Positions 16,644 to 25,179 of a DNA stretch of 64,000 nt are shown here, piece by piece. Each line of letters starts with the position of its first letter. The stretch's first letter is position 1. This DNA is from Thermoanaerobacterales bacterium (GTDB lineage: Bacteria > Bacillota > Desulfotomaculia > Desulfotomaculales > JASEER01). Location of the stretch: contig JASEER010000006.1 of the NCBI GenBank assembly GCA_030019475.1, positions 1 to 64,000 on the forward strand, in the 5' to 3' direction. The notes below the pieces were generated by a model. It was not told the DNA's origin and ran no database searches. It saw nothing but the letters and a program-made list of their open reading frames with translations. The translations under genes and the position numbers were made by a program.

Positions 16644-17093
16644 TTACACCTTGACCCTCTCGTCCATCCACCGCAACGTGCAGGCCAGCACCAGGCCGTA
16701 AACCGACGCCCCTACGAAATCCGAGGCCGCCGTGGCCAGGTCTATCCCAACCAGCCTATTAACCTTGAACAAAAGAATGACGCCGTACAGGCCGAACCAA
16801 ACGGCGGCCCCGAAAAGCCATCCCTTCAAAAGGCAATTGCGGCTTGTCACCGCGGGGATCAGGTAGGCGAAAACGATGCCCAGGAGGCCTACGAAAAGGA
16901 TTTGCGCCACCTGGGCGAAGGCCGCCTCCCAGAAGACATTGGTCCTGGAACCAAAAATAATAACCGCCGCCCAGTCCAGGAACCGCAGTTCACCCCAATT
17001 GATGTAAAACGAGATGTTCGCCACGATGTTCATCGCCACGCCGCCCGCCACCCCGGCGATGAAGCCCCTCGTCGACCTGTCCTGTATAACCAT
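16644..17093 (-). CDS. Conserved integral membrane protein, YqhR-like size and topology
   Basis: 149 residues with about four membrane helices (GFIAGVAGGVAMNIVANISF, VAQILFVGLLGIVFAYLI, GWLFGAAVWFGLYGVILLF, ASVYGLVLACTLRWM). The layout recalls the YqhR membrane proteins of spore-formers, but this is not certain and no catalytic motif is visible. Flanked by the convergent transporter gene and the divergent Sua5 gene. Confidence 0.6.
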   Translation of the reverse strand: MVIQDRSTRGFIAGVAGGVAMNIVANISFYINWGELRFLDWAAVIIFGSRTNVFWEAAFAQVAQILFVGLLGIVFAYLIPAVTSRNCLLKGWLFGAAVWFGLYGVILLFKVNRLVGIDLATAASDFVGASVYGLVLACTLRWMDERVKV

Positions 17094-17241
17094 CGGCCCA
17101 TCCCCCCTCCATATACCTAATACCTAAAGCTGTCCAGCGGGAACCCCGCTTATGCGTCGCCCGCGCTCAAACCGCCGATGCCGGGGAGGCAAAGTGTGGT
17201 ATACTACCGGATGTGGAAAAGTATGCGGGAGGAAACCTTAT

Positions 17242-18354
17242 TTGGAACGGCAACAGGGCTTCCGCCGGGTGTGCCCGCCCGCTGACCGGGAAACGGTCCG
17301 GGGGACTTTCTACTGGCGCGTCGATCCGCAAGACCCCGACCCCGCCGTCATCGCCGCCGCGGCCGCGGTCATCCGCCGCGGCGGGCTGGTGGCCTTCCCG
17401 ACCGAGACCGTCTACGGCCTGGGCGCCGACGCCACGAACGGGGCCGCCGTGCGGCGCATCTTCGCGGCGAAGGGCCGCCCGGCGGACAACCCCCTGATCG
17501 TGCACATCTCCGCCATGGATGAGCTGCGCCCCCTGGTCCGGGATGTCCCGGACGTGGCCCGGGCCCTGGCAGGCGCCTTCTGGCCGGGTCCGCTGACCCT
17601 GGTCCTCCCGGCGGCGCCGTCGCTGCCCCGGGAGGTCACCGCCGGCCTGGACACCGTGGGGGTGCGGATGCCCGACCACCCCGTGGCCCTGGCGCTCATC
17701 CGCGCCGCCGGGGTGCCGCTCGCCGCCCCCAGCGCCAACGCCTCCGGGCGCCCCAGCCCCACCACGGCCGCCCACGTGCTGGACGACCTGGGGGGGCGGA
17801 TCGACGCCGTCCTCGACGGTGGGCCGGCGCCCGTGGGGGTGGAGTCCACAGTGCTCGACCTGACGGCCACGCCGCCCGCGGTCCTGCGGCCGGGCGGGGT
17901 CACCGTCGAACAGCTGGAGGCCGTCCTGGGCCGCGCGGCCGTCGCGGACCGCAAGGGGGAGAACGGCGGACCGCCCCGCTCCCCGGGGATGAAATACCGC
18001 CACTACGCCCCGCGGACGCCCCTGGTCCTCTTCGAGGGCCCGCCGCCCGCCGTGGCGGAGGCCATACGGCGGCGGGCGGCCGAAGCCCGGGCCGCCGGGC
18101 GGCGTGCGGTCGTCCTGGCCGCCCCCGAGACGGCCGGCCTCTACGCCCCGGAGCCCGTGGTCGTCACCGGCCCCCGGGACCGGCCGGACAAGGTCGCCGC
18201 CGCCCTGTACGACGCCCTGCGCCGCGCCGACGCTGCCGGCGCCGATGTCATCCTGGCCGAGGGCCCGGCGCCCGGCGGCCTCGGAGGTACCGTCCTGGAG
18301 CGCCTGCGCCGCGCCGCGACCGAAATAGTTTTAAGTAAGGGGCCAGGCCCCTAA
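17242..18354 (+). CDS. Threonylcarbamoyl-AMP synthase (Sua5/YwlC type)
   Basis: About 370 residues, the long Sua5 form: a YrdC domain (GLVAFPTETVYGLGADA, KGRPADNPLIVHI, APSANASGRPSPT), the SPGMKYRHYAP linker and a C-terminal Sua5 domain. It makes threonylcarbamoyl-AMP for tRNA t6A37. TTG at 17242, 8 bases after GGGAGG, fits the conserved N-terminus better than the longer frame. A TATACT at 17200-17205 may be the -10 box. The last residues, VLSKGPGP, and the stop are encoded by a palindromic repeat (R2) and are not family sequence. Confidence 0.93.
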   Translation: MERQQGFRRVCPPADRETVRGTFYWRVDPQDPDPAVIAAAAAVIRRGGLVAFPTETVYGLGADATNGAAVRRIFAAKGRPADNPLIVHISAMDELRPLVRDVPDVARALAGAFWPGPLTLVLPAAPSLPREVTAGLDTVGVRMPDHPVALALIRAAGVPLAAPSANASGRPSPTTAAHVLDDLGGRIDAVLDGGPAPVGVESTVLDLTATPPAVLRPGGVTVEQLEAVLGRAAVADRKGENGGPPRSPGMKYRHYAPRTPLVLFEGPPPAVAEAIRRRAAEARAAGRRAVVLAAPETAGLYAPEPVVVTGPRDRPDKVAAALYDALRRADAAGADVILAEGPAPGGLGGTVLERLRRAATEIVLSKGPGP

Positions 18355-18361
18355 CTTAAAA
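18329..18361. repeat. Palindromic repeat R2, fused to the Sua5 3' end
   Basis: Left arm TTTTAAGTAAGGGG (18329-18342), centre CCAGG, right arm CCCCTAACTTAAAA (18348-18361), which has one change from the consensus. That change (TTA to TAA) creates the stop codon used by the Sua5 frame. Confidence 0.92.
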
Positions 18362-18364
18362 ATC

Positions 18365-18396
18365 TTTTAAGTAAAGTGCCTGACCCCTTACTTAAA
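18365..18396. repeat. Palindromic repeat R3, in tandem with R2
   Basis: TTTTAAGTAAAGTG (18365-18378), centre CCTGA, CCCCTTACTTAAA (18384-18396). The centre is the reverse complement of the R1 centre, so this copy is inserted in the opposite orientation, 3 bases from R2. Confidence 0.9.
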
Positions 18397-18413
18397 GCTG
18401 GAGGCGGCCTTTC

Positions 18414-18950
18414 ATGGAACTGGTGACCCTGTTGCTTCTGGCCGTGGCCCTGGGGACCGACGCCTTTTCGCTGTGCATCGGGCTGGCGCTGGCCGGTATC
18501 GACCGCCGCCAGGCCGTCACCCTGGTGCTGGTGGTGCTGGTCTTCCACATCGTGATGCCCATCGCCGGCTGGTGGGTCGGCGGCCTCGTGAGCGGCTTCG
18601 CCGGGCGGGCGGCGGCCTACATCGGCGCCGCCATCCTGGTCTACCTGGGAGTCCGCATGGTCTGGGGAACCCTGCGCCGCTCCCGTTCCGAGATCGTCGT
18701 GGTCAACGGGCTGTTCAGCATTATCGTTCTGGCCGCCAGCGTCAGCATGGACGCCCTGAGCGTCGGTTTCACCCTGGGCGCGGTGGGACAGGCCCTGCTC
18801 CTGACCGCCTTAACGATCGGCCTGGTCGCCGGCGCCATGACCGCGGCCGGCCTCTTCCTGGGCCGCTCCATCTACCGTTGGGTCGGCAACCGGGCGCAGC
18901 TCGTGGGCGGCCTGATCCTTTTCGGCGTGGGCGTGAAATTAGTAGTGTGA
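18414..18950 (+). CDS. mntP: Manganese efflux pump MntP-like
   Basis: 178 residues with six predicted membrane helices in two DUF204 repeats. Each begins with the conserved acidic motif: GTDAFSLCIGLAL (about residues 15-27) and SMDALSVGFTLGA (about 110-122), where the aspartates are needed for Mn2+ export. ATG at 18414 follows GGAGGCGG. The gene follows Sua5 with the R2/R3 repeat pair between them. A yybP-ykoY Mn riboswitch, often found upstream of mntP, is not seen. Confidence 0.9.
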   Translation: MELVTLLLLAVALGTDAFSLCIGLALAGIDRRQAVTLVLVVLVFHIVMPIAGWWVGGLVSGFAGRAAAYIGAAILVYLGVRMVWGTLRRSRSEIVVVNGLFSIIVLAASVSMDALSVGFTLGAVGQALLLTALTIGLVAGAMTAAGLFLGRSIYRWVGNRAQLVGGLILFGVGVKLVV

Positions 18951-18983
18951 AATTAAGTGGAAATTTGGTCCCGAGGTGATCCG

Positions 18984-19475
18984 ATGGCCAAGAAAATCCT
19001 CTTCGTCTGCAGCGGGAACACCTGCCGCTCGCCGATGGCCGAGGGCCTGGCGCGCCACCTGCTGCCGCGCCCCGGCGAGTGGGCCGCGGGGGAGGAAGAG
19101 ATCCTCGTCTTCTCGGCCGGCGTCCATGCCCTGCCGGGCGACCCGGCGACCGAGAACGCCGTCGAGGCTCTGGCCGAAGACGGCATCGACCTGCGCCGCC
19201 ACCGCGCGGCCCTGCTGACCCGCGAGATGATCCACGAGGCCGACCTGGTGCTGACCATGACCGCCGGCCACCGCCGCCTGGTGCGGGAGATGGCCCCGGA
19301 CCAGGCGGGGAAGGTCTTTACCCTGGCCGAGTACGCCGGCGTCGGGGGCGACCTGCCCGACCCCTTCGGACAGCCCCCGGCGGTCTACCGCCGCTACGCC
19401 GGTGAACTGCGGCACATGGTCCGCCTGGCCCTGGAGCGCTTCCGCCGTGAAAACGCCGGGGCCGGAAGGAAATAA
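18984..19475 (+). CDS. Low-molecular-weight protein arginine phosphatase (YwlE-like)
   Basis: 163 residues. The P-loop CSGNTCRSPM (Cys9 to Arg15) carries a threonine in the position that gives YwlE its phosphoarginine preference over phosphotyrosine, and the general-acid loop DLPDPFGQPP is present. It would reverse McsB-type arginine phosphorylation. ATG at 18984 is chosen because it starts the conserved KKILFVC strand and follows GAGGTGAT. Next to Sua5/mntP and rpiB, as in the ywl cluster of Bacillus. Confidence 0.92.
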   Translation: MAKKILFVCSGNTCRSPMAEGLARHLLPRPGEWAAGEEEILVFSAGVHALPGDPATENAVEALAEDGIDLRRHRAALLTREMIHEADLVLTMTAGHRRLVREMAPDQAGKVFTLAEYAGVGGDLPDPFGQPPAVYRRYAGELRHMVRLALERFRRENAGAGRK

Positions 19476-19527
19476 TACGACCGGTGTCGAAAACCTGCCG
19501 GGTTACGGGAGCTGAAGGGAGGTCCCC

Positions 19528-19986
19528 GTGTTGCGCATCGCCGTCGCCAGTGACCACGGCGGCTTCCGGCTGAAACAGGAGGTCATCAACTACCTCGGCC
19601 TTGCCGGCTACGAATTCAAAGACCTCGGCACCTACAGCGCCGAGTCCGTCGACTACCCCGACTTCGCCCGGGCCGTGGCCGAGGCCGTCCGGTCGGGCGA
19701 GTTCGACCGGGGAATCATCCTCTGCGGGACCGGCATCGGCGTCTGCATCGCCGCCAACAAGGTCCCCGGCATCCGCGCCGCCCTCTGCCACGACACCTTC
19801 TCCGCCCGGGCGGCCCGGGAGCACAACGACGCCAACGTCCTGACCCTCGGCGAGCGGGTCATCGGCCCCGGTCTGGCCCGCGACATCGTCGCCGCCTGGC
19901 TGACCTCCGAGTTCCAGGGCGGCCGCCACGCCCGGCGGGTGGCCAAGATCACCGCCATCGAAGAAAAATACTCCAAGGGGGAATAA
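19528..19986 (+). CDS. rpiB: Ribose-5-phosphate isomerase B
   Basis: 152 residues, the standard RpiB/LacAB length. Conserved elements are VASDHGGFRLK (substrate-phosphate loop), CGTGIGVCIAANKVPGIRAA with the catalytic cysteine, and CHDTFSAR-EHNDANVLTLG. It interconverts ribose-5-phosphate and ribulose-5-phosphate. GTG at 19528 follows GGGAGG. glyA starts 3 bases after the stop, indicating co-transcription. Confidence 0.95.
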   Translation: MLRIAVASDHGGFRLKQEVINYLGLAGYEFKDLGTYSAESVDYPDFARAVAEAVRSGEFDRGIILCGTGIGVCIAANKVPGIRAALCHDTFSARAAREHNDANVLTLGERVIGPGLARDIVAAWLTSEFQGGRHARRVAKITAIEEKYSKGE

Positions 19987-19989
19987 GAG

Positions 19990-21237
19990 TTGAATATGAT
20001 GCGCCCGCTGGCCGAGGTCGACCCGGAGATCGCCCGCGCCATCGCCCTGGAGACCGAGCGGCAGCGTTCCAAGCTGGAGCTGATCGCCTCCGAGAACTTC
20101 GTCAGCCGCGCCGTGCTCGAGGCGCAGGGCTCGGTCCTTACCAACAAATACGCCGAGGGCTACCCCGGCAAGCGCTATTACGGGGGCTGCGAGTTCGTCG
20201 ACATCGCCGAGCGGCTGGCCATCGACCGCGCGAAGCAGCTCTTCGGCGCCGACCACGCCAACGTCCAGCCCCACTCCGGCGCGCAGGCCAACATGGCCGC
20301 CTACTTCACCGTCCTGGAGCCCGGGGACACCATCATGGGCATGAGCCTCGCCCACGGCGGGCACCTGACCCACGGCGCGAAGGTCAACTTCTCCGGGCGC
20401 TTCTTCCGCATCGTCTCCTACGGCGTCAACGCCGAGACCGGGCGCATCGACTACGACGAGGTGCGGCGCCTGGCCGAGGAGCACCGGCCGAAGCTGATCG
20501 TCACCGGCGCCAGCGCCTACCCGCGGGCCATCGACTTCGCGCGCTTCCGGCAGATCGCCGACAGCGTCGGCGCCAGGCTGATGGTCGACATGGCCCACAT
20601 CGCCGGCCTGTGCGCCGTGGGCCTGCACCAGAACCCCGTCCCCTACTCCGAGATCGTAACCACCACCACCCACAAGACGCTGCGCGGCCCGCGCGGCGGG
20701 ATGATCCTCTGCCGCGGGGAGTACGCGGCGGGCATCAACAAGAGCGTCTTCCCGGGCGTGCAGGGCGGCCCGCTGATGCACGTCATCGCTGCCAAGGCCG
20801 TGGCCCTGGGCGAGGCCCTGCAGCCGTCGTTCAAGGAATACCAGGCCCAGATCGTCAAGAACGCCGCCGCCCTGGCCGACGCTCTCCTGCAGCACGGCTT
20901 CGACCTCGTGTCCGGCGGGACCGACAACCACCTGATGCTCGTCGACCTGCGCCCCAAGGGCCTGACCGGCAAGGAGGCCGAGGAGCGCCTCGACGCCGTC
21001 GGGGTGACGGTCAACAAGAACGCCATCCCGTACGACCCGCAGCCCCCGCGCGTCACCAGCGGCATCCGCATCGGCACCCCGGCCGTCACCACCCGCGGGA
21101 TGAAGGAGGACGACATGCGGGTCATCGCCGACATCATCGCCCTGGCGCTGGAGGACATCCACGACGGGGCCCGGGCCGAGCGCGCCCGCAGGATGGTGGC
21201 CGACCTCTGCAACGCCTATCCGTTGTATGTGGTATAG
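19990..21237 (+). CDS. glyA: Serine hydroxymethyltransferase
   Basis: 415 residues, full length. The PLP lysine lies in [14 protein letters not shown] (about residues 223-236); the N-terminal [11 protein letters not shown] and the middle [10 protein letters not shown] segments are intact. It makes glycine and methylene-THF from serine. TTG at 19990 (or the ATGs just after) follows an AAGGGGG site. The next original neighbour is probably wecB, now separated by an AT-richer two-gene insert. Confidence 0.97.
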   Translation: MNMMRPLAEVDPEIARAIALETERQRSKLELIASENFVSRAVLEAQGSVLTNKYAEGYPGKRYYGGCEFVDIAERLAIDRAKQLFGADHANVQPHSGAQANMAAYFTVLEPGDTIMGMSLAHGGHLTHGAKVNFSGRFFRIVSYGVNAETGRIDYDEVRRLAEEHRPKLIVTGASAYPRAIDFARFRQIADSVGARLMVDMAHIAGLCAVGLHQNPVPYSEIVTTTTHKTLRGPRGGMILCRGEYAAGINKSVFPGVQGGPLMHVIAAKAVALGEALQPSFKEYQAQIVKNAAALADALLQHGFDLVSGGTDNHLMLVDLRPKGLTGKEAEERLDAVGVTVNKNAIPYDPQPPRVTSGIRIGTPAVTTRGMKEDDMRVIADIIALALEDIHDGARAERARRMVADLCNAYPLYVV

Positions 21238-21303
21238 ACTATATCTAGGCCGTGGCGGAAAAAATGCAAAGGGAGAAAGATTGTGTGAGGGAGGTGACTC
21301 CTA

Positions 21304-22470
21304 GTGGCTCGTATTGAGGAATTGCGTATCAAAAACTATCGTGTGCTTCGTAATATAGTGATCAAAGATCTCCATCCGTTGACCGTAGTCCTGGGTCCGA
21401 ACGGGTGTGGCAAGTCTACCCTTTTCGATGTTTTCGGCTTTCTTTCTGACTGTCTGCAAACTAACGTTCGTAAGGCCTTAGAGGCCCGTGGTAAATTGGT
21501 AGAAGTACGTTCGCGAGGTGCCGCCGGCCCCATTGAGATCGAAGTTGTCTATCGTGAAGGCCGTAAAGAACCCAAGATTACTTACCATCTTTCTATCGAA
21601 GAGGTAGATGGTAAACCGATCGTGGCCAGGGAATTCTTGAAGTGGAGACGTGGAAGAAGGGGTCAGCCGTTCTATTTCCTTAACTTTGAATATGGTAAAG
21701 GGTACATCATCAGCGGGGAGCGGCCCGAGGCGGAAGACCGCCGCATTGAAGCGGCAACCGACAGCCCTGATATCTTGGCCATCAAGGGATTTGGTCAGCT
21801 AGCTGATAATCCGCGGGTCGCCAGTTTCCGCCGGTTTATTGAAGGGTGGTTCTTATCCTATTTTGTTCCCGACCAGGCGCGCCAGGTGCCTCAATCGGGG
21901 CCAATGGAGCATTTGTCTCGGACAGGCGACAACCTTCCTAACGTCATACAACACCTTTCTGAGCAGTATCCGGGGGTCCTGCAACACATACTTGGTCGGG
22001 TAGCGGAAAGGATCCCCGCCTTGGAGACAGTTACGGCCGAGACGACCATTGATGGGCGGGTAGCCTTGCGGTTCAAGGACGGGCCTTTTCAGGATCCGTT
22101 TCTGGCTCGTTACGTCTCCGACGGGACCATTAAGATGTTTGCATACTTGGTTCTATTGAACGACCCGGATCCTCCTCCGCTCCTGTGCATTGAGGAGCCG
22201 GAAAACGGACTCCATCCCAGGCTTTTGACCACTTTAGCCGAGGAGTTCCGCAAGCACTCCAATCAAACACAGACATTTGTTTCTTCCCACTCACCTTTCT
22301 TTATTGATGCTGTTCGCCCGGAGGAATTGTGGGTCATGAGCCGTAACCAAGACGGCTATGCAGTCATTGAAAGGGCGGATAGAGTTCGTGGTGTAACCGA
22401 ATTCATAGCCGAGGGCGCCACCCTGGGAAGTTTGTGGTACGAGGGTTTTTTGCAAGGGGGTAACCCCTGA
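21304..22470 (+). CDS. AAA-family (RecF/OLD-like) ATPase, putative defence ATPase
   Basis: 388 residues. N-terminal IKNYRVLRNIVI then the P-loop GPNGCGKSTL (about residues 31-40); the C-terminal half holds the signature-like YVSDGTIKMFAYLVLL, Walker B LLCIEEPENGLHP and a downstream SSHSPFFID switch. This is the split-ATPase arrangement of RecF/OLD-type proteins (COG4637-like). GTG at 21304 follows GGGAGG. Its stop overlaps the next gene by one base. Codon use is visibly AT-richer than the flanking glyA and wecB, which suggests horizontal acquisition. The partner gene suggests an anti-phage nuclease module; this is inference. Confidence 0.85.
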   Translation: MARIEELRIKNYRVLRNIVIKDLHPLTVVLGPNGCGKSTLFDVFGFLSDCLQTNVRKALEARGKLVEVRSRGAAGPIEIEVVYREGRKEPKITYHLSIEEVDGKPIVAREFLKWRRGRRGQPFYFLNFEYGKGYIISGERPEAEDRRIEAATDSPDILAIKGFGQLADNPRVASFRRFIEGWFLSYFVPDQARQVPQSGPMEHLSRTGDNLPNVIQHLSEQYPGVLQHILGRVAERIPALETVTAETTIDGRVALRFKDGPFQDPFLARYVSDGTIKMFAYLVLLNDPDPPPLLCIEEPENGLHPRLLTTLAEEFRKHSNQTQTFVSSHSPFFIDAVRPEELWVMSRNQDGYAVIERADRVRGVTEFIAEGATLGSLWYEGFLQGGNP

Positions 22471-23075
22471 TGCACTTCGAGGTTTTGGTGGAGGAGTTGT
22501 CCGCCAAATGCGTCTTGGACACGCTGTTGCCCAAGATTATTGGTGAGGATCACGGATTTTCGGTCCACAGTTTCAGAGGGAAACAAGACTTGCTGTCGAA
22601 GCTGCCCAGTCGCCTCAAGGGGTATTCCCGTTGGCTACCTCCGGACTACAGAATTGTTATCTTGGTCGACCGGGATAATGACGACTGCCGAGAGCTTAAG
22701 CAAAGAATCGTCGACGTGGTGCGTGAAACAGGTCTTGAGACCCGGTCGCTGGTTCGGATTGCTTTGGAGGAATTGGAGGCGTGGTTTTTTGGTGACGTCC
22801 CGGCCTTGCGTACAGTATACCCTCGTATTTCGCTTCATCTTGAACGCCGAACGGGGTTCCGTGATCCTGATGCCATCCAGGGTGGGACGTGGGAGGCCTT
22901 GGATAGGATTCTAAAGCAGGCGGGGTATGCTGAGGGGCTGGCATCAAAAACCGAAGCTGCCAAGAACGTGTCACGCCATATGGATCCGGGCAGCAACAGA
23001 TCCTACAGTTTTCAGGTGTTTTGTAGGGGAATTCACACACTTCTTGCCGGCCGCGATAATGTCGGTGGCCGATAA
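22470..23075 (+). CDS. DUF4276 family, TOPRIM-like partner of the AAA ATPase
   Basis: 201 residues. The N-terminal LVEELSAKCVLDTLLPKI has the acidic residue expected of a TOPRIM-like fold, IVILVDRDNDDC gives the DxD motif, and EELEAWFFGD is the conserved DUF4276 segment. DUF4276 proteins are usually encoded directly after an AAA ATPase of the preceding type, like the ATPase/TOPRIM pairs of OLD and PARIS-like defence systems. The ATG overlaps the upstream stop by one base, so the two are translationally coupled. Nuclease activity is an inference from the fold. Confidence 0.8.
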   Translation: MHFEVLVEELSAKCVLDTLLPKIIGEDHGFSVHSFRGKQDLLSKLPSRLKGYSRWLPPDYRIVILVDRDNDDCRELKQRIVDVVRETGLETRSLVRIALEELEAWFFGDVPALRTVYPRISLHLERRTGFRDPDAIQGGTWEALDRILKQAGYAEGLASKTEAAKNVSRHMDPGSNRSYSFQVFCRGIHTLLAGRDNVGGR

Positions 23076-23141
23076 CCCCCCTTTCTCGCCTCCTTCGGTT
23101 CGTGACTCCGTACATGCTAAGAACGCCTTACTAAAGGTACG

Positions 23142-24269
23142 GTGGATGTGAAAAAGATACTCGTCGTCTTCGGCACCCGGCCCGAGGCCATCAAGATGGC
23201 CCCGGTGGTCCTGGCTCTCAAGCAAGCGCCCCACTTCGACTGCCGGGTCGCCGTCACCGCCCAGCACCGTGAGATGCTCGACCAGGTCCTCGACCTCTTC
23301 GGCATCGTCCCCGACCACGACCTGGACATCATGCGCGACCGGCAGAGCCTCTTCGACATCACGACCCGCGCCCTGGACGGGCTGCGGCGCGTCCTGGAGC
23401 TGGAGAACCCCGACATGGTCCTGGTGCACGGGGACACCACGACCACCTTCTGCGGCGCCCTGGCCGCCTTCTACCGGCAGATCCCCGTCGGCCATGTCGA
23501 GGCCGGGCTGCGCACCCGGAACAAGTTCTCCCCCTTCCCGGAGGAGATCAACCGTCACCTGACCGGGGTGCTGGCCGACCTGCACTTCGCCCCCACCCCC
23601 CGCGCGCGGGAGAACCTGCGCCGCGAGGGGGTGGACGAATCCGCCATCCTGGTCACCGGGAACACCGTCATCGACGCCCTGCTGGCCACCGTGGCCCGCC
23701 TCGGGCCCGACCCCGAGCCGGCCCCGCCCGGCCGTACCCTGCTCGTCACCACCCACCGGCGCGAGAACCTGGGCGCGCCCCTGCGCGCAGTCTACCGCGC
23801 CCTGGCCGCCCTGGTCCGGCGCTACCCCGACGTACGGGTCGTCTTCCCCGTCCACCGCAACCCAGCCGTCCGCGAGGCGGTACAGGCCGAACTCGGAGGA
23901 TTGCCCCGGGTCACCCTCACCGAGCCCATGGCCTACCTCGACTTCGTACGCGAACTCCGCCGCTGCCACATAGTCCTCACCGACTCCGGCGGCCTGCAGG
24001 AGGAGGCGCCGTCCCTGGGCAAGCCGGTGCTGGTCCTGCGGGGCACGACCGAGCGCCCCGAGGCCGTCGAGGCCGGGACGGTGCGGCTGGTGGGCACGGC
24101 CTACGACGCCGTCTACGGCGCGGCGGCCGAGCTGCTCGAGGACGATGCCGCCTACCGGCGCATGGCCGAGGCCGTCAACCCTTACGGGGACGGACGGGCC
24201 GCGGGACGCATCGTGGCGGCGCTGGAGAAATTTTTGTCGGTTCAAGGCGGTACCAGGCTAAATCCGTGA
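23142..24269 (+). CDS. wecB: UDP-N-acetylglucosamine 2-epimerase (non-hydrolysing)
   Basis: 375 residues. The N-terminal VVFGTRPEAIKMAPV, VHGDTTTTFCGALAAFY, GHVEAGLRT and FPEEINR signatures and the C-terminal LTDSGGLQEEAPSLGKPVLVLR motif are all intact. It makes UDP-ManNAc for cell-wall polymers. GTG at 23142 or 23148 could be the start. In related clostridia this gene lies just upstream of the atp operon, as here. Confidence 0.95.
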   Translation: MDVKKILVVFGTRPEAIKMAPVVLALKQAPHFDCRVAVTAQHREMLDQVLDLFGIVPDHDLDIMRDRQSLFDITTRALDGLRRVLELENPDMVLVHGDTTTTFCGALAAFYRQIPVGHVEAGLRTRNKFSPFPEEINRHLTGVLADLHFAPTPRARENLRREGVDESAILVTGNTVIDALLATVARLGPDPEPAPPGRTLLVTTHRRENLGAPLRAVYRALAALVRRYPDVRVVFPVHRNPAVREAVQAELGGLPRVTLTEPMAYLDFVRELRRCHIVLTDSGGLQEEAPSLGKPVLVLRGTTERPEAVEAGTVRLVGTAYDAVYGAAAELLEDDAAYRRMAEAVNPYGDGRAAGRIVAALEKFLSVQGGTRLNP

Positions 24270-24481
24270 CCAACTTCACAAAGAGGAGCATGCCAAAAAT
24301 TTTTCTCCCGGAGAGGCGTCAAAAACTTTTCCGCCTGGAAGGAATAATCCCGAGGCTGTAGAAACTCTATCCTTGAAAACAAAGGTAATAGTCGAACGGC
24401 GGCAGGCCGGCCTGATGTTACCAGGCCTGACTGTAAGGTTATGGCTGATTAAGTTACGGCGGGCGCAAGGGGAGGGAGCCG

Positions 24482-24706
24482 GTGAACGGGAAGGGCAACG
24501 GCTTCTCGAAGGGGATGAAGGCCTTCGCGCTCGGTTCCACGATCGCCGTCCAGTTCGCCGCCAGTGTCTTCCTGGGCCTGTGGGGCGGGCGCTGGCTGGA
24601 TGAACGGTTCGGCACCGCGCCGTGGCTGATGGTCTTGGGGCTCCTGGCGGGACTGGGTGCCGGGACGCTGGGCGTCTACCGCACGGTGTCGCGCATCTTC
24701 AAATAG
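24482..24706 (+). CDS. AtpZ/AtpI-like small membrane protein
   Basis: 74 residues with two hydrophobic segments (ALGSTIAVQFAASVFLGLWGG and PWLMVLGLLAGLGAGTLGVY), matching the F0F1-ATPase gene-1 family (AtpZ). These proteins precede atp operons and have been linked to ion supply or assembly of the c-ring. GTG at 24482 follows GGGAGCCG. First gene of the atp cluster. Confidence 0.8.
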   Translation: MNGKGNGFSKGMKAFALGSTIAVQFAASVFLGLWGGRWLDERFGTAPWLMVLGLLAGLGAGTLGVYRTVSRIFK

Positions 24707-24754
24707 GGGCCGGTTGAGTTGAGCTGAGTCCTGAATAGTCTGTGGGAGTGCAGG

Positions 24755-25171
24755 TTGTTGTCGGACATCGCCCTTGAATTCGACATCCACATCCAAAAGG
24801 CCCTCCGCTGGTCGGCCTGCGTGCTGGCGGCGGTCCTCGTGCTTCTTCTCGGCGGGGTGCGGCACCCCGTCTTCCTGGGCTTCACCGTGGGCGTCGCCGT
24901 CAGCGTGGTCAACGGGTACCTGCTCGCGTTGCGCGTCAAGGGGCTGACCGACTTCGCCCTCCTGACGCGGGGCCGCGCCGAGGGCGTCGACAAAGTCCGC
25001 ACCGTCTTCCGCGCCGGCCTGGTGGTCGTGCGCTGGGTGATCCTCTTTGCCGTGCTTTTCCTCGGCCTGAAGACAGGGTGGTTTGACCTGCTGGGCTTGC
25101 TGGCGGGACTCTTCGTCCTGCCGGCCTTCTCGCTCGGCAGTGCATTTCGACTCGCTAAAGAAAGGAGGTGA
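24755..25171 (+). CDS. atpI: ATP synthase protein I
   Basis: 138 residues with four predicted membrane helices, in the AtpI position directly before the a subunit. AtpI helps assemble the c-ring. TTG at 24755 (7 bases after GGGAG) is the likely start. The C-terminal codons contain the AAAGGAGG ribosome binding site of atpB. Together with the preceding gene this gives two AtpI-type proteins in one operon. Confidence 0.82.
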   Translation: MLSDIALEFDIHIQKALRWSACVLAAVLVLLLGGVRHPVFLGFTVGVAVSVVNGYLLALRVKGLTDFALLTRGRAEGVDKVRTVFRAGLVVVRWVILFAVLFLGLKTGWFDLLGLLAGLFVLPAFSLGSAFRLAKERR

Positions 25172-25179
25172 ATAGGGCG

